Notes: generated by a model not told the origin, from the sequence alone. Numbered from the stretch's first letter, positions 1 through 5,577 are shown. The stretch: 11,064 bases of DNA from DATFEN01 sp035691285 (GCA_035691285.1 DASSJI010000047.1:1-11064), one strand, 5' to 3'. Numbers and translations: made by a program.

Positions 1-192
1 CATCTGCGCCACGACCTGCGCCTCGCGCTGAAAACGCTGCTCGGCGTCGGGCGTGAGCAGGCTCGGCGGGATCAGCTTGATCGCCACGTCGCGGTTCAGC
101 AGCGGGTCCCGGGCCCGGTACACGACGCCCATCCCGCCACGGCCCAGCTCTCCGGTGATCTCGTAGCGATTGGAGAGCTTCTGGCCGATCAT
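1..192 (-). CDS. Ser/Thr protein kinase, N-terminal fragment (runs off left edge)
   Basis: The first 64 residues of a Hanks-type Ser/Thr kinase are visible; the gene continues past base 1. The glycine-rich ATP loop LGRGGMGVVY lies at residues 17-25, the ATP-anchoring lysine of VAIK is K39, and the RFQREA segment with E57 fits helix C. The catalytic loop is outside the window, so activity cannot be judged. The ATG at 190-192 puts the kinase domain almost at the N-terminus, as usual for bacterial PknB-like enzymes. There is no strong Shine-Dalgarno; an AGGAT and a weak TATAGG box lie just upstream. The start is 183 bp beyond the end of the lipoprotein gene on the same strand. Thr phosphorylation could feed the FHA domain encoded nearby, which is inference. 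Confidence 0.9.
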   Translation of the reverse strand, partial: MIGQKLSNRYEITGELGRGGMGVVYRARDPLLNRDVAIKLIPPSLLTPDAEQRFQREAQVVAQM

Positions 193-226
193 CGGCGGCA
201 GATCCTATAAGGAGTCCCTCGATCGG

Positions 227-238
227 GCAACGCGTTGC
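227..238. promoter_or_regulatory. 12-bp perfect palindrome upstream of the kinase gene
   Basis: GCAACGCGTTGC reads the same on both strands and sits 35 bp upstream of the kinase start at 192. It could be a dimeric regulator site, but a 12-bp GC-rich palindrome can arise by chance and no second copy was noticed. Confidence 0.2.
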
Positions 239-271
239 GCCGCCCGGCTCGAACTCGATGGTCGCGTCTGA
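238..271. repeat. Imperfect direct repeat, copy 1 (intergenic)
   Basis: This stretch matches 459-492 at 30 of 34 positions with a constant offset of 221 bp. Copy 2 lies inside the lipoprotein gene. Read on the minus strand, copy 1 would encode DATIEFEPGG, close to EATLEFEPGG of the lipoprotein. It is probably a scrap of a duplicated or rearranged copy of that gene. It abuts the VapB remnant that begins at 272. Confidence 0.5.
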
Positions 272-375
272 ATGGCACTCATTATTCGGACCCGGAGACG
301 GAGAAGCTGGCGGCGGCGCTGGCCAAGCTCACGGGGGAGACGAAGACCGCCGCGGTGACCTGGCGCGAGGCGGGT
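272..375 (+). pseudogene. Remnant of a VapB-type antitoxin gene, frameshifted and truncated
   Basis: From the ATG at 272 the sequence reads MALIIR (272-289), then in the next frame DPETEKLAAALAKLTGETKT and AAVT (289-360). Joined, this is the conserved N-terminal half of the VapB antitoxins of the PSK/Rv0623 type, typically starting MAL-I-DPE and carrying TGETKT before the next helix. One missing G next to CGG at 287-289 would account for the frame change. After 360 the expected continuation is disrupted, perhaps by a small deletion, and the sequence runs into the end of the convergent lipoprotein gene. No vapC toxin follows. It is therefore read as a decayed, solitary antitoxin remnant. A sequencing error at the G run could explain the frameshift but not the lost C-terminus and toxin. 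Confidence 0.6.
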
Positions 376-834
376 TCAGTCGCCGACGTAGAACGACGCG
401 AGGCGCGGGACGCCCGCCTCCATCACGATCCAGACGAGAACCGTGAAGCCCTCCTCGTCGCCGCCTGGCTCGAACTCGAGGGTCGCCTCGGAGGCGATTC
501 GGCCCTTGTATTCGTCGGGCAGCAGCGACGCCCCGTCCGGGTCGTAGGGAGACACCTGGATCGACACCTGGAGCTGGCTCTCGTGCCCCTCCCGGTAGTG
601 TGAGATCGCCTCCTCGAACTCCGAGAGCGGCAGCGTGGGGCGTCTCTCCATCGCGATCGCTTCGTAGGCTCGTGCGTAGTCCTTCGCCAGGATCGCGTCC
701 GCGAAGCCCTTGAGCATCCCATCGATTGCGGGATCGCTCTTGACGGACGCGGCGGGTGTCGGTTGGGGCGACGCCTGCTTCCCGCCACACGCGATCGTGG
801 CCAGGAGCAGCAGACCGAAGCCGCCTCTGCGCAT
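376..834 (-). CDS. Small putative lipoprotein of unknown function
   Basis: The product has 152 residues. It begins with two arginines and a hydrophobic stretch ending in TIAC at residues 13-16, a slightly non-canonical lipobox, followed by GGKQ and a Pro/Ala/Ser-rich linker. Glycine after the cysteine would fit outer-membrane sorting. The mature part (about 35-152) has a segment FADAILAKDYARAYEAIA and then alternating beta-like stretches, reminiscent of small NTF2-like/DUF4878-type lipoprotein domains; this is only a resemblance. It is the last gene of the leftward operon, 29 bp after the phosphatase stop, so it is probably co-transcribed with the partner-switching genes. It may sense or signal at the envelope for that module, but nothing in the sequence proves this. 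The SD before the ATG is weak. Confidence 0.75.
   Translation of the reverse strand: MRRGGFGLLLLATIACGGKQASPQPTPAASVKSDPAIDGMLKGFADAILAKDYARAYEAIAMERRPTLPLSEFEEAISHYREGHESQLQVSIQVSPYDPDGASLLPDEYKGRIASEATLEFEPGGDEEGFTVLVWIVMEAGVPRLASFYVGD
459..492. repeat. Imperfect direct repeat, copy 2 (inside the lipoprotein gene)
   Basis: This is the partner of 238-271, with 30 of 34 bases identical. On the minus strand it encodes the EATLEFEPGG part of the lipoprotein in frame, so this is the intact parent sequence and the intergenic copy is the derived one. Confidence 0.5.
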
Positions 835-863
835 TGGCGGATCTTAGGCCAAGCCAGGCGGCG

Positions 864-2495
864 TCAGGCGGGCTGCGAGAGGTAGCGCAGGGCCATGATC
901 GCGATGTCGTCCGATTGCGGGGCCGTGCCGGAGAAGGCCTGTACCGCCGCCAGGGACGCTTCCACGATGCGCCGGGCCGAGAGCGTGGCGACCTCGCGCA
1001 GGCACGCCTCCAGGCGCGCCTCGGAGTACTGCTCGCGGCCGGGCTCGAGCGCCTCGGTGACGCCGTCGGTGTAGAGGTACAGGACGCTGCCCGGCTCGAG
1101 CCGGAGGCGTCCCGCCGGGTAGGTGAGACCCGCCACGACGCCGAGGGCCGTGCCCGCCGCCTCCTCGACACGGGCCGGCGCGCCGTCCCTCAGGACGTAC
1201 GGCCGGTTGTGGCCGGCGTTCGAGAAGAGCAGCTCGCCGCTCCGGAGCTCCAGGCACGCGGCGAATGCAGTCACGAACATGCCGCTCTCGTTGTCGCGGG
1301 AGAGCTCCCGGTTCATCGCCGTCAGCACGGCCGCGGGAGAAGCCTCGACCTGGACGAGGGCGCGGAACAGCGTCTTGGTCACCGCCATGAGCAGCGCCGC
1401 CGGGAAGCCCTTGCCCGAGACGTCGCCGAGGAGCAGCCAGAGGCGCTCGCCGTCGGCCACGAAGTCGTAGAGGTCGCCGCCGACGGCGCGGGCGGTCTTC
1501 AGCGTGGCCGCCAGCTCGAACTCGGAGCGCTTCGGGAACTCCCGGGGCAGCATGGACATCTGCACCTCTCGGGCGAGGTCCAGCTCCTTTTCGAAGACCA
1601 GGTGCCGGGCCGCCTCCTCGGCCAGGGTGATGTTGCGGATTCGCATGGCGGCCGCGGATGCGAGGGACACCAGCAGCTCGAGGTCCTCCTCGGCGAATCG
1701 CTTCACGTGGAGGCGGGAGTTGAGGACGATCATGCCGAGGCAGCCTTCGGCCGAGTCCAGGAGCGGCGCAGCGACCAGGCTCCGGATCCCGGAGGCTTCG
1801 ATGCTCTCGGATCCCGCGAAGCGCTCGTCGGCGCTGGCATCCTCCACGAGCGCGGCCATCCGTTTCTCCGTGACCTCCCGTATCAGGCTCTTCGAATAGA
1901 GGAAGTCCTCGGCGCCCGGCAGGCGCCGGCTCGCGGCGCGGGCCAGCTCTCCGGAGGGGTCCTTCAGGAGGATGGCAGCCTCTTCGGGCTTCAGGTGGGA
2001 GAACGCACGGTCCAGGATCAGCTCCAGCAGGGCTTCCAGACTGATCGGTCCGGCGAGGGCGCGATGGACCTCGTTCAAGAGCTTCAGCCGCTCCGTGAGC
2101 CGGTTGAGCGCCGGCTGGTCGCGCTGCGCCTCCTGCACGGCCTGCTGCGCGGCGACCTGGAGCGCCGACTTGAAGATGCCGTGGGTCTCCGTCTTGATGG
2201 GGCCCGTCTCTATCGCGACGTGCGTCGCGCCCAGGCGGAGGATGTCCCCAGGCTGGACCCGGGTCGGCCCGCTGAGCGGGCGTTCGTTCAGCAGCGTCGG
2301 GTTGTGGGAACCCATGTCCTCGATCAGCCACTCGTCGCCGTCGACGAAGAATCTGGCGTGGCGTCGCGACAGGTACTGATCGAGGATCGTGAGGTCGGCC
2401 GATCGCGAGCGGCCGAGGACGAGCGACGGCTCCGAGCACTCGTGGCCGAAGGGAGCGCCCGCCGGGGGCGTGACGCGCAGGTGGAGCGGCTTCAT
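864..2495 (-). CDS. FHA-GAF-PP2C (SpoIIE/RsbU-type) protein phosphatase
   Basis: The 543-residue cytoplasmic protein has three domains in order. The FHA domain (about 5-97) shows LGRS (27-30), SRRH (43-46) and SHNPTLLN (63-70), the phosphothreonine-binding pattern. A GAF-like domain spans about 140-295, with a short helical linker to about 320. The PP2C/SpoIIE domain (about 325-540) has metal-binding and core motifs GGDLYD (D341), GDVSGKG (D358), SNAGHN, YTDGVTEA (D477) and SDDIAIM (D529/D530), so it looks catalytically intact. By family knowledge it dephosphorylates the serine of a STAS antagonist; the STAS gene directly upstream overlaps it by 4 bp (ATGA), which supports that substrate and translational coupling. 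The FHA input is unusual compared with plain RsbU and suggests control by a Ser/Thr kinase. No transmembrane segment is seen. Confidence 0.93.
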   Translation of the reverse strand: MKPLHLRVTPPAGAPFGHECSEPSLVLGRSRSADLTILDQYLSRRHARFFVDGDEWLIEDMGSHNPTLLNERPLSGPTRVQPGDILRLGATHVAIETGPIKTETHGIFKSALQVAAQQAVQEAQRDQPALNRLTERLKLLNEVHRALAGPISLEALLELILDRAFSHLKPEEAAILLKDPSGELARAASRRLPGAEDFLYSKSLIREVTEKRMAALVEDASADERFAGSESIEASGIRSLVAAPLLDSAEGCLGMIVLNSRLHVKRFAEEDLELLVSLASAAAMRIRNITLAEEAARHLVFEKELDLAREVQMSMLPREFPKRSEFELAATLKTARAVGGDLYDFVADGERLWLLLGDVSGKGFPAALLMAVTKTLFRALVQVEASPAAVLTAMNRELSRDNESGMFVTAFAACLELRSGELLFSNAGHNRPYVLRDGAPARVEEAAGTALGVVAGLTYPAGRLRLEPGSVLYLYTDGVTEALEPGREQYSEARLEACLREVATLSARRIVEASLAAVQAFSGTAPQSDDIAIMALRYLSQPA

Positions 2496-2848
2496 GCCGA
2501 GCCGGGCCCGGAGAGTCGCGCCACGGCGCTTCCCCGATCGGGCTCGATCTCGAAGAGGGCGAGGAAGCCGGCCAGCTCGAACACCTGGTGGACGGCCGGG
2601 CCCAGCGAGCAGAGGACCACGCGGCCCGACTGCTCCTTGACCTTCTTCGCCAGACGGAGGAGGACGCGAAGCCCGGCGCTGCTGATGTACTCGACCGCCT
2701 GCAGGTCGACCACCAGCCGCGCGCCGGCCGTGGCGAGGCCGAGCAGCCGGCGCTCGATCTCGTCCGAGGTCACGGCGTCGATGCGTCCCGCCGGGGCCAC
2801 CACCAGAATGCCGCCATTCGTCTCCTCGAGGATCTTCAGCGGGGCCAC
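2492..2848 (-). CDS. STAS-domain anti-sigma factor antagonist (RsbV/SpoIIAA-like)
   Basis: The 118-residue single-domain STAS protein has the start pattern ILVVAPAGRIDAVTSDE and the core VVDLQAVEYISSAGLRVLL. Aligning GL with SpoIIAA and RsbV makes S57 the likely phosphorylation site, with S56 beside it. In partner switching the unphosphorylated form binds the RsbW-like kinase and releases that kinase's target. The gene starts with GTG at 2846-2848, 2 bp after the kinase stop, and has an excellent Shine-Dalgarno inside the end of the kinase gene. Its TGA overlaps the phosphatase ATG. Kinase, substrate and phosphatase are thus encoded in sequence, which makes the assignment strong. The real downstream target (sigma factor or other) is not in this operon. 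Confidence 0.93.
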   Translation of the reverse strand: MAPLKILEETNGGILVVAPAGRIDAVTSDEIERRLLGLATAGARLVVDLQAVEYISSAGLRVLLRLAKKVKEQSGRVVLCSLGPAVHQVFELAGFLALFEIEPDRGSAVARLSGPGSA

Positions 2849-2850
2849 CC

Positions 2851-3285
2851 TCAGACCTCCTCCATGAGCTTCCTGCGCAGCCGCAGGCGGTTGCAGCCGC
2901 CGCTGCGCTCGTACTCGACGGCCTCCATGAGCTTCCGGACGAGGGCGATCCCCAGCCCGCCGACCGGCCGGTCCTCGAGGGACAGCGCCGTCGTCTCGGG
3001 CGCCGCGGCCTCGAGGGGGTTGAAGGGCGGGGCGTCGTCCACGATCAGCATCTCGATCTCCCGACCCAGCAGCCTGAGCTCGATCTCGATCTCGGCTCCT
3101 GGCGACGCGCGGCCGGCGAGCCCATGACCGACGATGTTCGACAGCGTCTCGTCGAGGGCCACTTGAAACGGCCAGGTCTCGCCCTTCGACAGCCCGTGCG
3201 CGGCCGAGAAGGCGTCGAAGCGCTCCGCGGCCTGTCGGATGCCCTCCACCGAGCCGGGCACGCGCAGCCTCTCGCAGGCTTCCAT
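2851..3285 (-). CDS. RsbW/SpoIIAB-like serine kinase (HATPase_c_2), anti-sigma type
   Basis: The 144-residue GHKL ATPase shows the N box ALDETLSNIVGHG (E46, N50), the G1 region IVDDAPPFNP (D83/D84) and the G2 region RPVGGLGIALVRKLM (107-120). G1 has alanine where most relatives have glycine. By family knowledge such kinases phosphorylate the STAS partner on serine and, when not bound to it, hold a sigma factor or another effector. It is the first gene of the leftward operon and is followed by its probable substrate after 2 bp. The ATG at 3283-3285 has no clear SD but lies 21 bp after a TGCTATGAT box. The gene is divergent from the ECF sigma gene; that sigma has its own anti-sigma, so it is probably not the target, but this is inference. 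Confidence 0.92.
   Translation of the reverse strand: MEACERLRVPGSVEGIRQAAERFDAFSAAHGLSKGETWPFQVALDETLSNIVGHGLAGRASPGAEIEIELRLLGREIEMLIVDDAPPFNPLEAAAPETTALSLEDRPVGGLGIALVRKLMEAVEYERSGGCNRLRLRRKLMEEV
2855..2863 (-). promoter_or_regulatory. Strong Shine-Dalgarno deciding the GTG start of the STAS gene
   Basis: On the minus strand GGAGGAGGT lies 6 nt before GTG 2846-2848. It is made from the last sense codons of the HATPase gene (Glu-Glu-Val). It supports the GTG start and tight co-expression of the two partners. Confidence 0.7.
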
Positions 3286-3306
3286 GGACGGGCGTGAGCC
3301 GGCGGC

Positions 3307-3315
3307 ATCATAGCA
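3307..3315 (-). promoter_or_regulatory. Candidate extended -10 promoter of the partner-switching operon
   Basis: On the minus strand TGCTATGAT matches an extended -10 (TGnTATAAT with one change), 21 bp upstream of the HATPase ATG. No good -35 is seen at 17 bp, which an extended -10 can tolerate. It lies in the 107-bp divergent intergenic region shared with the sigma gene. Confidence 0.35.
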
Positions 3316-3365
3316 TTCCGCCCTGTGGTAGCCTCTCGCCTGAGGGCGCGCTTCACTCCGTCCGT

Positions 3366-3390
3366 CAACTTTTCGATCGGCTGCGTGTAC
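3366..3390 (+). promoter_or_regulatory. Candidate ECF-type promoter upstream of the sigma gene
   Basis: CAACT at 3366-3370 is followed after 14 nt by GTGTAC. Written as CAAC-N16-TGTA this has the layout of ECF promoters (AAC in the -35, about 16 nt, then CGTA/CGTC-like -10). The same pattern recurs at 4706-4730 before the repeat-protein gene, 17 of 27 aligned bases being identical. Its -10 ends 2 nt before ATG 3393, so the mRNA would be leaderless or nearly so. Autoregulation is the natural inference. Confidence 0.4.
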
Positions 3391-3392
3391 TT

Positions 3393-3929
3393 ATGGTCGA
3401 TGGGGGCGACGACCACGAGCTCGTCGAACGGTGCCTCCACGGCGACCTCGATGCGTTCGAGCCGCTGGTGGTCCGGTACCAGAAGCCGCTCTTCAACGTC
3501 GCCCTGCGGATGGTCAAGGACCGCGAGGATGCCCGCGACATCACCCAGACGGCCTTCGTCAAGGCGTTCGAGAAACTGGGCACCTTCGACCGGCGCCACC
3601 GGTTCTTCAGCTGGCTCTACAGGATCGCGGTCAACGAGTGCCTCAACTTCGTCACGCGCCGCCGGCCAGCGGCGCCCCTGCCCCCCGGGCTGCCCGCCGC
3701 CGACGATCCAGAGCGCAGCGCGGAAGCCGGGGAGCTGGCCGGGCGGATCCAAGGGGCGCTGATGACGCTGTCGCCGGAGTACCGTCTGGTGGTGGTCCTC
3801 AGGCACTTCCTGGGCCTCTCGTACGCCGAGATGAGCGCGGTGTTGCTCATCCCGGAAAAGACCGTCCGCTCCCGGCTCCACACGGCGCGCGAACGACTGG
3901 CGGACACACTGCGGAGCGCAACGACATGA
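3393..3929 (+). CDS. ECF-family RNA polymerase sigma factor
   Basis: From ATG 3393 the protein has 178 residues, normal for ECF sigmas. Region 2 (about 21-90) contains LVVRYQKPLFNVALRMVKDR, the DARDITQTAFVKAF core-binding segment and FFSWLYRIAVNECLNF for -10 recognition. A short Pro/Ala linker follows. Region 4 (about 118-170) has LSPEYRLVVVLRHFLGLSYAEMSAVL and the recognition helix IPEKTVRSRLHTARERL. The frame is open back to a GTG at 3294, but the extra 33 residues have no sigma-like features, so ATG 3393 is preferred. No SD precedes it; a promoter-like motif directly abuts it, which suggests a leaderless message. The stop overlaps the anti-sigma start as ATGA, the usual arrangement for an ECF sigma with its regulator. 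Confidence 0.93.
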   Translation: MVDGGDDHELVERCLHGDLDAFEPLVVRYQKPLFNVALRMVKDREDARDITQTAFVKAFEKLGTFDRRHRFFSWLYRIAVNECLNFVTRRRPAAPLPPGLPAADDPERSAEAGELAGRIQGALMTLSPEYRLVVVLRHFLGLSYAEMSAVLLIPEKTVRSRLHTARERLADTLRSATT

Positions 3930-4699
3930 CCGAGCGCATGGATCCCGAGGTGCTGCTTCAGCGCGAGCTCGACGGGGAGAACAGCCCGGCCGAGTCCGCC
4001 GAGCTCCAGCGGCGGATCGCGGAGGATCCGCGACTCCGGGCCGGCTCGGAGAAGCTGTTTTCCCTCGGTCGCACGCTAGCTGAAGTCGGCCAGGAGGACC
4101 CGCCGCCAAGCCTCGTGGCGGACGTGATGCGGACCATTCGCGCCAATGGCGCGCGGGTCAGAGGCGGATGGGTCGAGGTCTGGCGGACGGCCTTCGCGAG
4201 ACGGCCGGCCTTCGCGTATGGCCTGAGCCTCGCGGCCGGGATCGTCCTGGGCGCGCTGGGTCTCGGCGCCCTGGGGCCTGCGGCCCTCGGTACGCGCGAC
4301 GAGGCTGCCGTGGGGACGATCCTCCCGCCAGGGCGGCTCGGCGCGTTCCGACAGGTCGATCGCCAGGAGCTCTCGTCCGACGGCTTTCGAGGTGTGGCGG
4401 TGACGCGCCGTGGGGACGGGACCGTCCAGGCCGAGGTGCGCGTGGAGTCCAACCGGCCGCTCCAGGTCACATTCGAGTTCGACGCCAAGGCATTCTCTCC
4501 GTTGGGTTTCGGACGGAGCGAGGCTGCCGAGGGCGAGGTCGTGCTGGAGCCCGGTCGGGTGTCGATCGCGCACTCCGGCAAGGGGACGTACCAGGTCTTC
4601 CTGGGTGCGAGGAGCGCAGAACCTGCGCCGCTGACCGTCAGGATCGACGGTCAGGGCATCCAGGTGGAGCGTAGCCTCGAGACCGGGAGGCAGGAATAA
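3926..4699 (+). CDS. Transmembrane anti-sigma factor, cognate to the ECF sigma
   Basis: The 257-residue protein has a cytoplasmic N-terminal domain (about 1-95), one membrane helix (about 97-121) rich in Gly/Ala/Leu (GIVLGALGLGALG), and a 135-residue extracytoplasmic domain with beta-type alternation and no cysteines. The N-terminal part (LLQRELDGENSPAESAELQRRIAEDP) resembles the short helical anti-sigma fold, but the His/Cys zinc motif of ZAS proteins is missing; the protein has no cysteine at all. The assignment rests on topology and on the 4-bp overlap with the sigma gene. It presumably holds the sigma at the membrane until the outer domain receives a signal and the protein is proteolysed. 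The encoded PrsW-like protease 4 kb downstream is a candidate for the intramembrane cut. A 101-bp gap with a hairpin follows. Confidence 0.85.
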   Translation: MTERMDPEVLLQRELDGENSPAESAELQRRIAEDPRLRAGSEKLFSLGRTLAEVGQEDPPPSLVADVMRTIRANGARVRGGWVEVWRTAFARRPAFAYGLSLAAGIVLGALGLGALGPAALGTRDEAAVGTILPPGRLGAFRQVDRQELSSDGFRGVAVTRRGDGTVQAEVRVESNRPLQVTFEFDAKAFSPLGFGRSEAAEGEVVLEPGRVSIAHSGKGTYQVFLGARSAEPAPLTVRIDGQGIQVERSLETGRQE

Positions 4700-4705
4700 A
4701 GCGAC

Positions 4706-4730
4706 CAACTATTCGGGGCGCGAGGTGTCA
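4706..4730 (+). promoter_or_regulatory. Candidate ECF-type promoter upstream of the repeat-protein gene
   Basis: CAAC (4706-4709), 16 nt, then TGTC (4726-4729) gives the same spacing as the motif before the sigma gene, including TTCG after CAACT-n and TT two bases after GTGTnn. A transcript from here would have a leader of roughly 60 nt. The motif overlaps a hairpin (4712-4750), so part of the similarity could be coincidental. Confidence 0.4.
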
Positions 4731-4750
4731 TTGGTGCCAGAAGCCCCGAA
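4712..4750 (+). terminator. Hairpin after the anti-sigma gene
   Basis: TTCGGGGC (4712-4719) and GCCCCGAA (4743-4750) are perfectly complementary over 8 bp with a 23-nt loop, followed by AAGAGGG and not by a T tract. It begins 13 nt after the anti-sigma stop. It may be an inefficient terminator or mRNA-stability structure separating sigma/anti-sigma from the next gene. Confidence 0.35.
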
Positions 4751-4789
4751 AAGAGGGTCGAGCGAGCGAGCCGAGCGCGGCTCACGTCT

Positions 4790-4796
4790 AAGGAGG
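4790..4796 (+). promoter_or_regulatory. Perfect Shine-Dalgarno of the repeat-protein gene
   Basis: AAGGAGG ends 4 nt before ATG 4801. It is the best ribosome site in the window and predicts high translation, which fits a structural envelope protein. Confidence 0.75.
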
Positions 4797-4800
4797 GAGC

Positions 4801-5577
4801 ATGGGCAGTAAGCGGATTCTGGTGGCCGTGGCGGCGGTCGCGGCAATCGCCCTCGGCTACTTTGCGATGCAGGGCTGGCCCCCGGTCGGACCGGGTGCCG
4901 AAGGCACTGTCGGCGCCGCGAAGCGCTATCAGTCGGAGCAGATCGGCAAGGGCGACGTCGTCCTCAAGGATGCCGAGCTGCAGGCCGTCATCCAGAGCGA
5001 GGCGTTCCACCGGCTCATCAACGACCCCGCGGCGCTGAAGGCGGTCACCAGCGGCGCGTTCCTCGAAGCGATGAAGAGCGAGGCCGGCCGCGCGTACCTC
5101 ACGAGCGCCGCCTTCAACCAGTACGCCGCGAGCGAGTCGGCCCGGCAGGCGGCTGCGAGCCAGGCGATGAGGGGTGACCTCGCGGGTCAGGCGGCCAAGG
5201 ACGGCGCCGCGAACCAGGCGATGAGGGGCGACCTCGCGGGCCAGGCTGCCAAGGACGGCGCCGCGAACCAGGCGATGAGGGGCGACCTCGCGGGCCAGGC
5301 TGCCAAGGACGCCGCCGCGAGCGAGCTGGCCAAGCAGGGCATCTCGAGCGAGGCGTTGAACAACTTCCTGGCCAACCCTGCGGTGAGGGAGGCCCTCTCC
5401 AACGGTGCCGTCCTCAGCGCGCTCAGCAACGGAGCCTTCACCAACGCGCTCCTCAAGAGCGATGCGTCCCGCCAGGCGCTGGCCAGCGAGCTCGGGCGGC
5501 AGGCAGCCGCGAGCGAGGCCACGAGGGGCGAAGCCTCCAGGGCCGAAGCCTCGAGGAGCGAAGCCGCGAAGGAGTAG
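4801..5577 (+). CDS. Membrane-anchored Ala-rich repeat protein, function unknown
   Basis: The 258-residue product is not assigned to a named family. Residues 4-24 (RILVVAVAAVAAIALGYFAM region) form a signal anchor or signal peptide. Residues 40-118 hold irregular units of about 11 residues with a Ser-x-Ala-Phe pattern (QSEAFHRLI, TSGAFLEAM, TSAAFNQYA), and the pattern returns at about 198-230 (LSNGAVLSALSNGAF). Residues 121-174 are three near-identical 18-residue units, QAMRGDLAGQAAKDGAAN. The tail (about 237-258) is EASR-type repeats rich in Glu/Arg/Ala. The composition predicts long amphipathic helices, possibly a rod or coiled coil outside the cytoplasmic membrane. A perfect SD and an ECF-like motif precede it, so it may be a highly expressed member of the adjacent sigma's regulon; that is inference. 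Confidence 0.85.
   Translation: MGSKRILVAVAAVAAIALGYFAMQGWPPVGPGAEGTVGAAKRYQSEQIGKGDVVLKDAELQAVIQSEAFHRLINDPAALKAVTSGAFLEAMKSEAGRAYLTSAAFNQYAASESARQAAASQAMRGDLAGQAAKDGAANQAMRGDLAGQAAKDGAANQAMRGDLAGQAAKDAAASELAKQGISSEALNNFLANPAVREALSNGAVLSALSNGAFTNALLKSDASRQALASELGRQAAASEATRGEASRAEASRSEAAKE
5161..5322 (+). repeat. Three 54-bp in-frame tandem repeats
   Basis: Units are 5161-5214, 5215-5268 and 5269-5322. Unit 1 differs from unit 2 at 3 of 54 bases and unit 2 from unit 3 at 2. The period is 18 codons (QAMRGDLAGQAAKDGAAN). The near-identity at synonymous positions indicates recent expansion or homogenisation, so copy number may vary between strains. Confidence 0.95.

Noticed and set aside
235..603. 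An open frame of 122 codons on the plus strand covering the VapB-like peptide
   Set aside because: Only the part up to about 360 looks like a protein family. The natural ATG at 272 is in a different frame, and from 376 the frame runs antisense to the lipoprotein gene. It is a pseudogene remnant, not a working gene.
756..2867. A 703-codon open frame on the plus strand
   Set aside because: It is antisense to the phosphatase and STAS genes, has no domain motifs and has the Arg/Gly/Ala-rich composition of a shadow frame in GC-rich DNA.
3294..3392. Longer N-terminus for the sigma factor from GTG 3294
   Set aside because: The extra 33 residues have no sigma features, lack an SD and would overlap the promoter-like sequences of the divergent region.
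2851..3929. The RsbW-like kinase as the anti-sigma for the divergent ECF factor
   Set aside because: The ECF gene overlaps its own membrane anti-sigma gene, and RsbW-type proteins are known to act on sigma-B/sigma-F-like factors or other effectors; no evidence links the pair beyond adjacency.
5161..5322. The 54-bp repeats as a CRISPR-like array
   Set aside because: The units are directly adjacent with no spacers and are fully in frame within a coding sequence.
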